A stretch of 11,380 nt of DNA from Bacteroidota bacterium (GTDB taxonomy: Bacteria > Bacteroidota > Kryptoniia > Kryptoniales > JAKASW01): positions 1-11,380 of the forward strand of contig JAJYOS010000113.1 in the NCBI GenBank assembly GCA_021796055.1, in the 5' to 3' direction. The notes under the pieces were generated by a model, which ran no database searches, was not told the DNA's origin, and worked only from the letters and a program-made list of their open reading frames with translations. Position numbers and translations under genes: made by a program. Below, piece by piece: positions 6,481 through 11,380 of this stretch. Each line of letters begins with the position of its first letter. The stretch's first letter is position 1.

Positions 6481-7056
6481 CTAGTCGTCCAGCCTTGTAA
6501 CCGTAAGATCCGCCGCCGAGAAAAAGAGCGGGAACGGCACGCCTCGCTTGGACTTGTAAACCTGCCTCACCTGAAGGAGCCTGATCTCAAAGCGCGCTAA
6601 CCGGCCGAACTCGACAGTCGCAGATTCACCGACCTTCAGTTTCATTTCTCGCGACCGATGGTCGGAGTATGTCACCGTCAGCGTCGCATCGCCCAGATAT
6701 TCGTGGACACGCTTGGCGCCGACAATAAGCCTATTTCGTTTTGCCTTCGAAGTCTCTTTTTCAAGCACCGTGATGATGTCACGCGGCCCGGTCTTTACAT
6801 AACTCACGGGCTCGGCGGCTTTCGGAAATTCGTAAGGGACAGTGAACGCGATCCGCTCCATCCAGTTCTTCTTCACAAAACTGAACGCCTCATTGATGAG
6901 CTTCATCTTCGCGGTTCCGATTCGCTGCATCTTGGCGTCTCCTTCGAACCTGTCGGGGTGCCACGCTTTAACCTGTATGCTAAACGCCTCACGAACTTCT
7001 TCGAGAGTTTTCGGATTGGACAATTCTAGTATGCGATACGCTTCCTGCCAGGTCAT
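6481..7056 (-). CDS. J-domain (DnaJ-like) protein with C-terminal beta-rich region
   Basis: The 191-residue product begins with a J domain (about residues 1-66): helix I TWQEAYRILEL, helix II around VREAFSIQVKAW, the HPD tripeptide at 33-35 in WHPDRF, and helix III around KMKLINEAFSFV. HPD is required to stimulate Hsp70 ATPase, so an interaction with DnaK is expected. The zinc finger and Gly/Phe region of true DnaJ are absent. Residues 110-190 look beta-rich (LTVTYSDH, SATVEFGRLARFEIRLLQV) and are of unknown type; they may be the client-binding part. No hydrophobic helix is seen, so it is likely cytosolic. The ATG at 7056 lacks an obvious Shine-Dalgarno sequence. The gene lies just upstream of ywbE and is probably co-transcribed with it. 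Confidence 0.85.
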   Translation of the reverse strand: MTWQEAYRILELSNPKTLEEVREAFSIQVKAWHPDRFEGDAKMQRIGTAKMKLINEAFSFVKKNWMERIAFTVPYEFPKAAEPVSYVKTGPRDIITVLEKETSKAKRNRLIVGAKRVHEYLGDATLTVTYSDHRSREMKLKVGESATVEFGRLARFEIRLLQVRQVYKSKRGVPFPLFFSAADLTVTRLDD

Positions 7057-7147
7057 ATTCTAATTCTAAATTCTTGCTTTTGAATTCTCAATTGGAATGA
7101 TTCAGAACACCTTTAGCTTGGCGGACAGGAGAGACCAGTCTGCCCCT

Positions 7148-7179
7148 GCGCGGCTCGATGAAGTTATTTCGAGCCGCGC
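7148..7179 (-). terminator. Perfect 11-bp hairpin after the beta-propeller gene
   Basis: GCGCGGCTCGA (7148-7158) and TCGAGCCGCGC (7169-7179) are exact inverted repeats with a 10-base loop. The structure lies 60 bp past the stop codon of the propeller gene and about 90 bp before the J-domain gene start. No T-run follows on either strand, so it is either a non-canonical terminator, an mRNA end structure, or a protein-binding palindrome upstream of the J-domain gene. Confidence 0.5.
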
Positions 7180-7238
7180 TTAAGTGCAACATCGTTGGCT
7201 AAATTTTGCGAGGGAAATTCCTTGAGATATTTCCGATG

Positions 7239-8282
7239 TCAATTGGGAATCGTGATTGAAATCGGATCGTCCGCAACCTCTATATGGGCGGAGACATCGA
7301 GCCCAGCCATATCGATCACCGAAATTGATCCCGATCCCTGATTTGTGACGTATGCGTACTTCCCGTCCGGCCTGACGGCGACATCGGTGGGCATCCTGTC
7401 AACAGGTATTACTTTGACAACCGAATTGCTGTCTATGCCAACAACCGTGAGAGTGTTCGAGGTGACGTTTGTGACAAGTGCATACCTGCCGTCCGGAGAA
7501 ATCGCTATTCCCCTCGGATTGCCCACCTTAGGTATAACTCTCACAACGCTGTCGAGGGCCGTGCTGAACACCTGCACTTCATTGAGATCATAGTTCGGTA
7601 TATACGCGAACTTTCCGTCGGGCGTGAACGCGAGGCTCATCGGACGTCCGCCGACCCATACACTTTTTATGATTTCCTGCCTGACCGGATCGATGATATG
7701 CACAAACGGCCGGAAGATCGCGGGCTGGTAAAACAGATTGCGACTCTTTAGATAGTATATCATGCCGGTCCCATCAGATATTTTCCGCGTGATCGCGTGA
7801 GTCTTCGTGTCCATGAACCACAACCCGTCCTGTGACTGATAACTGATGAGGGCAGTCTTCCCATTTGGCGTGAAGCTGACACAGACGGGATGGATGCCGA
7901 CTGGAATTTTCGTCCGCTTGTTCATCCGTTGGCCGTCAACCACCGCAATGTCATTTGAATTGAAATCTGCTATGTACAATTCGTCCTTCCCAGGAACTCT
8001 TGCGGTGAAATCAGTGCCTTCTCCGGCATGAATCGTATCCACCACCTCATTATTGGACAGGTCGATCAACGTAATGAAGTCGTGTGTGATATGACTTACC
8101 AGGGCGACGTTTGAAAAACGAAAATCGCCATGTCCCGCCATGGAACCCTGATCCACAGGGAGACACGCACTTCCTGAAAGCTCGGCTGAGCCATTTCCAC
8201 CTGGATGCAGAGTCAAGCCTGTGAGGCTCAAAATAACGGCGACTACAAATGGCAACACATAGCTACTTCTCGACCGCTTCAT
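7239..8282 (-). CDS. Exported YVTN-type seven-bladed beta-propeller protein
   Basis: The 347-residue product starts with a basic, hydrophobic export signal (residues 1-25, ending about STLTGLTLH-like; cleavage site uncertain). The rest is repeated units of roughly 40 residues, each with the pattern 'xxPDGKxAYVTN...I.VID...V...I.VG..P'. Clear copies are at about 217-230 (FTPDGKFAYIPN), 261-272 (SPDGRYALVTN) and 303-314 (RPDGKYAYVTN); weaker ones at 98-112, 137-150 and 178-190 plus an N-terminal blade make about seven. This is the YVTN/cytochrome-D1-like propeller fold. No haem or enzymatic motif is visible; such proteins are often surface or periplasmic binding proteins. Cys40 is not in a lipobox. 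ATG 8282 follows AAAGGAG at a good distance; the in-frame GTG at 8300 lies before that site. It appears monocistronic. Confidence 0.88.
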   Translation of the reverse strand: MKRSRSSYVLPFVVAVILSLTGLTLHPGGNGSAELSGSACLPVDQGSMAGHGDFRFSNVALVSHITHDFITLIDLSNNEVVDTIHAGEGTDFTARVPGKDELYIADFNSNDIAVVDGQRMNKRTKIPVGIHPVCVSFTPNGKTALISYQSQDGLWFMDTKTHAITRKISDGTGMIYYLKSRNLFYQPAIFRPFVHIIDPVRQEIIKSVWVGGRPMSLAFTPDGKFAYIPNYDLNEVQVFSTALDSVVRVIPKVGNPRGIAISPDGRYALVTNVTSNTLTVVGIDSNSVVKVIPVDRMPTDVAVRPDGKYAYVTNQGSGSISVIDMAGLDVSAHIEVADDPISITIPN

Positions 8283-8568
8283 TTGCGAAGCTCCTTTCAC
8301 GACAAATGGTTCTCATTCCGTTAGCCCCTCAACGACCGGGACTCGTTCAGATTAAGCTCACGTGAATGGAAGGTCTGCAGCCTTCCTTTACGATTTATAT
8401 GGAATGGACTGGTTGTCTGCCCAAGCTGCCACATAAGCTCGGGGTTCCGCAAGTGTTTGCCTTTTTTCCTTGAGTAAATGTACCCGTTGGATCTCGAAAT
8501 TCAAATAACGATACACGACCTGGGCGATGCTCACGCATGAAGCACGCCCGGGGTACAGTCGTTCACGT
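8283..8568. other. Upstream region of the beta-propeller gene; no gene seen
   Basis: About 290 bp without a supported gene. It should hold the propeller gene promoter. A possible but poor sigma-70-like pair on the minus strand is TTGGGC (8419-8424) and TATAAA (8394-8399), 19 bp apart. Just downstream of it, GGAAGG (8368-8373) and CCTTCC (8381-8386) form a 6-bp stem with a 7-base loop that would sit near the 5' end of the transcript. Confidence 0.35.
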
Positions 8569-8838
8569 TCAAGCGGTTGGTTTTCTTCCGGTGACGGTTA
8601 TGGTGATGATTCCAATATTGGAAGAGCTCTTTAGTTCACCGTTATCGATGTCCGGCCGCTCCACTATAGTAAGCCCTTTCTTGAGGAATAGTCCGCGGCT
8701 GAATTCGATGGGCGCCGCGGATTTCTTTCGAAGGGTAACTATCTGGGCAAGGAGGAAGTCGATTAAGGTAACACCATCATTCCCACACGACCCTGGCCCT
8801 GCATAGTTCCGCGCTATCCTTTTCGCGCACCACTTCAC
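8569..8838 (-). other. Unassigned reading frame after the thioesterase gene; possible gene or gene remnant
   Basis: A frame of up to 89 codons runs from a GTG at 8838, inside the thioesterase gene in another frame, to TGA at 8569. The part beyond the thioesterase stop (about 67 residues) has protein-like composition: an amphipathic stretch VTLIDFLLAQIVTLRKK, then FSRGLFLKKGLTI and a terminal GIITITVTGRKP that looks like beta strands. Codon choice looks like that of neighbouring genes. However, there is no ATG, GTG or TTG in frame between 8838 and the stop of the thioesterase, and no ribosome-binding site, so it may be a remnant that lost its start, a shifted extension of the thioesterase, or chance. 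I do not recognise the family. Confidence 0.3.
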
Positions 8839-9520
8839 AATATCGATAATCGGAGGCGTCTGAGGAATTCACGAAAACCTTATCGCCGGACTGAGCCTCG
8901 GCCAGGAAATTGATCTCAAAAGATTTGAGATTCCTCTCATCGACCACAGACTTCGGAAAGCTGTCGAGTATCCAGGCCAGGTATCTCGATGAGTTAACAT
9001 GGTTGTTCACATCGATGTCCGTGTGCCGGACGACATGCTCAAAGTCGGTCTTATCCGATTTATTCCGCTCTATCCTATCCAACTTAGTCTCTATCGCATG
9101 GCGGTCCAGTTGAACAGGAAAATCCCCCTCCTCGAGGTTAATTCGCTGAATTCGTGTCGTCTTCCTGTCAATCACCAACCAGGCAGACGTAGCTGACACC
9201 ATCTTCTTGCCCGATTCAGAAAGAACGAAAAAATCCCTGAGCCCGAAAAGTTTGTCCGTCCCTTTGCTCCATGTCTCGACGTTGATCTCTTCGTCCCATT
9301 TCGGCAGTTCATGAATGTCGGCAAGGAAACGCGATAGCACCCACAGCTGCCCCTCTTCTTTCAGAGAATCATAACTGAATTTCGAGTGGTTGGCGTGCGC
9401 CCATGCGCTGTCGAGGAGAATTGAAAACAGGATATCCGGCCTGGCGATCCCTTTTCGATCGACCTCCCACGAGTGCAGACGGAACTTACGTTGGAGAATT
9501 GGGGGTATCGGCTTACTCAT
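8777..9520 (-). CDS. Acyl-ACP thioesterase (plant FatA/FatB-like family)
   Basis: The 247-residue product has the two-hotdog layout and length of bacterial acyl-ACP thioesterases, which release free fatty acids from acyl carrier protein in the cytosol. The first hotdog covers about residues 8-125 (RPDILFSILLDSAW as the hotdog helix; SATSAWLVIDRKTTRI as a conserved strand segment). The second, at about 155-247, contains HTDIDVNNHVNSSRYLAW. Within it, Asp170, Asn172 and His174 match the D-x-N-x-H catalytic motif of the plant enzymes. Glu208 (LAEAQSGD) lines up with their catalytic glutamate, and the adjacent plant cysteine is alanine here. The ATG at 9520 has only a weak upstream GAG. The gene follows the ORF6N gene by 36 bp. 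Chain-length preference cannot be read from the sequence. Confidence 0.9.
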   Translation of the reverse strand: MSKPIPPILQRKFRLHSWEVDRKGIARPDILFSILLDSAWAHANHSKFSYDSLKEEGQLWVLSRFLADIHELPKWDEEINVETWSKGTDKLFGLRDFFVLSESGKKMVSATSAWLVIDRKTTRIQRINLEEGDFPVQLDRHAIETKLDRIERNKSDKTDFEHVVRHTDIDVNNHVNSSRYLAWILDSFPKSVVDERNLKSFEINFLAEAQSGDKVFVNSSDASDYRYCEVVREKDSAELCRARVVWE

Positions 9521-9556
9521 CGTTGATCGCTCACTGTCATGAATTTTCCGGCAAGT

Positions 9557-10105
9557 TCAATTCCCCATCCTTCGCCGATATCCGCTTCGTTTCTCCCTGA
9601 CTCTGAAATCGATCGGGTTCTTAGGCTTTCGGGGCGGTTCGAATAACTGGCGAATCGCGTCGAACACAACCTTGAACTGTCTGCCGTACTTCTCCTCCAG
9701 AGCGTCTATCCTGCGGGCGAGTTCAGGATTTGAAGAGAGAAGTTCACGCAAACGCACATATGTGCGCACGATTTGAAGACTGGCTTGGATTGCGCGCGGG
9801 CTGTTCAGGACATTGGCGAGCATCAAAGCACCGTACTTTGTAAATGCAAAAGGCATATACGGCGAGAATTTCAGACGCTCAAGGTGGTCGCAATTTGCGA
9901 CCACCTCTGAAGTCTCTTCGGGTGTCAACTCGAACACGAAATCCGGTGGGAGTCTGTCAGGGTTTCTCCTAACCTGTTCTTTCAGCCTTTTTGTCGTGAC
10001 GCCGAACAAGGTGGCCAAATCAGCATCGATCATGACCTTCTTGCCTCGGATGAGGAGAATACTTCTCTCAATTCGCTCAGTCGGTAGGATTGATTTGCCC
10101 GTCAT
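9557..10105 (-). CDS. ORF6N-domain protein
   Basis: The 182-residue product carries the ORF6N domain at about residues 8-100: RIERSILLIRGKKVMIDADL, then LFGVTTKRLKEQVRRN and PPDFVFELTPEE, which are near-consensus. This continues with PYMPFAFTKYGALMLANVLNS and a helical segment that includes IVRTYVRLREL. Residues 130-165 form a probable coiled coil, and the end carries KPKNPIDF, typical of chromosomal members. ORF6N is a DNA-binding domain related in context to KilA-N/Bro proteins and is common in phage genomes; chromosomal copies are widespread in Bacteroidota and their function is not established. The ATG at 10105 follows AAGGCGGG. No integrase, transposase or phage gene adjoins it, so it stands alone here. 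A role as a regulator or antirepressor-like protein is inference. Confidence 0.88.
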   Translation of the reverse strand: MTGKSILPTERIERSILLIRGKKVMIDADLATLFGVTTKRLKEQVRRNPDRLPPDFVFELTPEETSEVVANCDHLERLKFSPYMPFAFTKYGALMLANVLNSPRAIQASLQIVRTYVRLRELLSSNPELARRIDALEEKYGRQFKVVFDAIRQLFEPPRKPKNPIDFRVREKRSGYRRRMGN

Positions 10106-10200
10106 TGGTTTCCCGCCTTCGCCCTATTTGTTGCGCACTCGGAACTCTCAAGTATCCAGATTCCTGTTGAATTTATGCCCCCACAGAACTAGTAGCAAAT

Positions 10201-10234
10201 CAGTTGGCCATCGTTTTAAAACGACGGCCAACTG
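10201..10234 (-). terminator. 17-bp-arm near-perfect inverted repeat after the M16 gene
   Basis: CAGTTGGCCATCGTTTT (10201-10217) faces AAAACGACGGCCAACTG (10218-10234) with a single mismatch, 10210 against 10225. On the minus-strand RNA this becomes a G-U pair, so the stem is continuous there. It starts 12 bases after the M16 stop codon, the normal place for a terminator. After the stem the minus strand reads ATTTGC, only a weak U-run, and the centre is TTTTAAAA. A terminator is most likely; a dimeric protein-binding site upstream of the ORF6N gene is the alternative. Confidence 0.6.
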
Positions 10235-10246
10235 CCAACCCTCGCG

Positions 10247-11380
10247 CTATTTGGGCGCCGGCCCTTCGGTGACCTCCACAAAGTCGCCGGGGCGAATCCA
10301 CTTTGCGAAAGCGGCTTCGACATCTTTCGCCGTCAGCTTCATATAACGGCGCGCAGCCAATATGGGCTCATCAAGGGGGAGTCCTTCAACCGCCCTGCCG
10401 ATGAGTCCGTAGGCGATACTGTTCTCACTTGATTCGGAAAGAGGTATCTCCCGCAGGAGCAGTGCCCTTGCCTGTGTCAGCTCCTTCTGACTGACTTCGG
10501 TCTCCTGCATTTGTTTCAGGTCACGTATGATTATGGTTCGCGCCTTGGACACGTTATCGGGGTCGCAGCCATAGACAACGTCATACCGTCCACGGGTCTT
10601 GTACACGTCGAGATTGCCGCCGACGTAGTAGACAAGCCCCTTGTTTTCCCTGAGGTCACGGTAGAATCTTGTCGCGTAGAAAGCACCGCCGAGCACGTGG
10701 TTACCCAACTGCAAGGCGTAGTAATCAGGGTTAGATCGCGTGATGCCGAGCTCTTCCGAAAGATAGACAACGTCCTGAACGCGGCTCGCGTCTGGCACTT
10801 GCGCCACAGAAGGCTTGTTTAGCGGAACAGCGGCCAGTTCCGTTTGCGGTTTCTGACCTGACGCTTTCCAGTCTTTGAAGTATGTCCAGATCACTTTCTT
10901 CGCGGTCGCCGGATCTATATTCCCTATTACTACTATCGTTGTCATATCGGGGCGGAAGACTTTTTTGTAATAATCCTTGACATCCTGCAGCGTAAGCGAG
11001 TCGACTGTTGCAGGAGTCGCCTTCCTTAGGACGGGATCGCCTTTCGGAAGGAGAGCCTTGTTCATGGCTCGTCTTGTAAGGTAATTGGGACTCTCTATCT
11101 GACCCGCGACAGTGGCTGCAGTCTGCTGCCTGACGATTTGAAACGCCATTTCAGGAAGCGCCGGATGCAGCTCATTATCGGCTAGGAGTTCCACGCCCTT
11201 CTTGAAATTCGACTTGAGTATCCGAACCGAGAAGCTCGTGCCTGCGGATTCGTCGGCGCCGATATCGTCAAGAGCCTTCTGATACTCCACACGGTTAAGG
11301 GACGTGGTACCGAAACTGAACAGCTGATCGAGGACACCGGACACCCCATCCTGACCGCGAGGCTGCTCAAGCTGCGGGTT
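10247..11380 (-). CDS. M16-family peptidase-like protein, C-terminal part with degenerate zinc motif; runs off the right edge
   Basis: 377 residues are visible and the frame is open at the right edge. They cover one M16 half: an N-terminal module around VLDQLFSFGTTSLNR, the segment SVRILKSNFKKGVELLADNE, the inter-module strand TTIVVIGNID, and a C-terminal module with GNHVLGG...RFYRDLRENKGLVYYVGG. The last contains the Arg and Tyr typical of substrate-binding M16 halves. Where active halves have HxxEH (as in LAHFLEHMLFKGT), this one reads GVLDQ at visible residues 15-19, so the zinc ligands and catalytic Glu are missing. The simplest reading is the inactive second half of a PqqL-like double-length M16 protein whose active half is off the window, or the inactive partner of a two-gene M16 pair. 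Export cannot be judged without the N-terminus. Confidence 0.9.
   Translation of the reverse strand, partial: NPQLEQPRGQDGVSGVLDQLFSFGTTSLNRVEYQKALDDIGADESAGTSFSVRILKSNFKKGVELLADNELHPALPEMAFQIVRQQTAATVAGQIESPNYLTRRAMNKALLPKGDPVLRKATPATVDSLTLQDVKDYYKKVFRPDMTTIVVIGNIDPATAKKVIWTYFKDWKASGQKPQTELAAVPLNKPSVAQVPDASRVQDVVYLSEELGITRSNPDYYALQLGNHVLGGAFYATRFYRDLRENKGLVYYVGGNLDVYKTRGRYDVVYGCDPDNVSKARTIIIRDLKQMQETEVSQKELTQARALLLREIPLSESSENSIAYGLIGRAVEGLPLDEPILAARRYMKLTAKDVEAAFAKWIRPGDFVEVTEGPAPK

Noticed and set aside
8537..8806. An 89-residue plus-strand frame opposite the orphan frame after the thioesterase.
   Set aside because: No ribosome-binding site; its sequence looks like the complement of the more protein-like minus-strand frame and it overlaps the thioesterase 3' end.
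9521..10246. Mobile element carrying the ORF6N gene.
   Set aside because: No transposase, integrase, terminal inverted repeats bracketing the gene, or target duplication was visible; the one inverted repeat lies on one side only.

Overview
The window is a stretch of bacterial chromosome in which every supported gene lies on the minus strand. Coding density is high, base composition is about 50% GC by eye, and both ends cut through genes. The mix of a bacterial-type dipeptidyl peptidase III, small Cys-patterned lipoproteins, an ORF6N protein, a PqqL-like M16 peptidase and a bacterial acyl-ACP thioesterase suggests a member of the Bacteroidota/Ignavibacteriota (FCB) assemblage. This is an inference from gene content; no rRNA or other taxonomic marker is present.

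Layout in transcription order, from high to low coordinates. (1) 11380-10247: C-terminal part of an M16 peptidase-like protein whose zinc motif is degenerate, followed by a strong inverted repeat. (2) 10105-9557: an ORF6N-domain protein, a class usually linked to phages and other mobile DNA. (3) 9520-8777: an acyl-ACP thioesterase, followed by an unassigned reading frame (8838-8569). (4) 8282-7239: an exported seven-bladed beta-propeller of the YVTN type, followed by an 11-bp hairpin. (5) 7056-6244: a J-domain protein and a YwbE-family protein, probably one operon. (6) A gap of about 300 bp, then 5935-4475, the aminoacyl-histidine dipeptidase PepD, with a hairpin after it. (7) 4289-1: a possible transcription unit with a four-helix membrane protein, dipeptidyl peptidase III (M49), two tandem paralogous lipoproteins, and the N-terminal third of an M20 dipeptidase.

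The most coherent theme is peptide breakdown. DPP III can remove dipeptides from oligopeptides, and PepD and the M20 dipeptidase can split dipeptides into amino acids. The M16-like protein is a fourth metallopeptidase-family gene. All four are co-oriented within 11.4 kb, although only DPP III and the M20 dipeptidase look potentially co-transcribed.

No clearly new multi-gene system is visible. The least explained items are the tandem lipoproteins, which share a Cys pattern and of which one has gained a C-terminal beta-sandwich-like domain, and the orphan frame after the thioesterase. No tRNA, rRNA, CRISPR array or insertion sequence was found.
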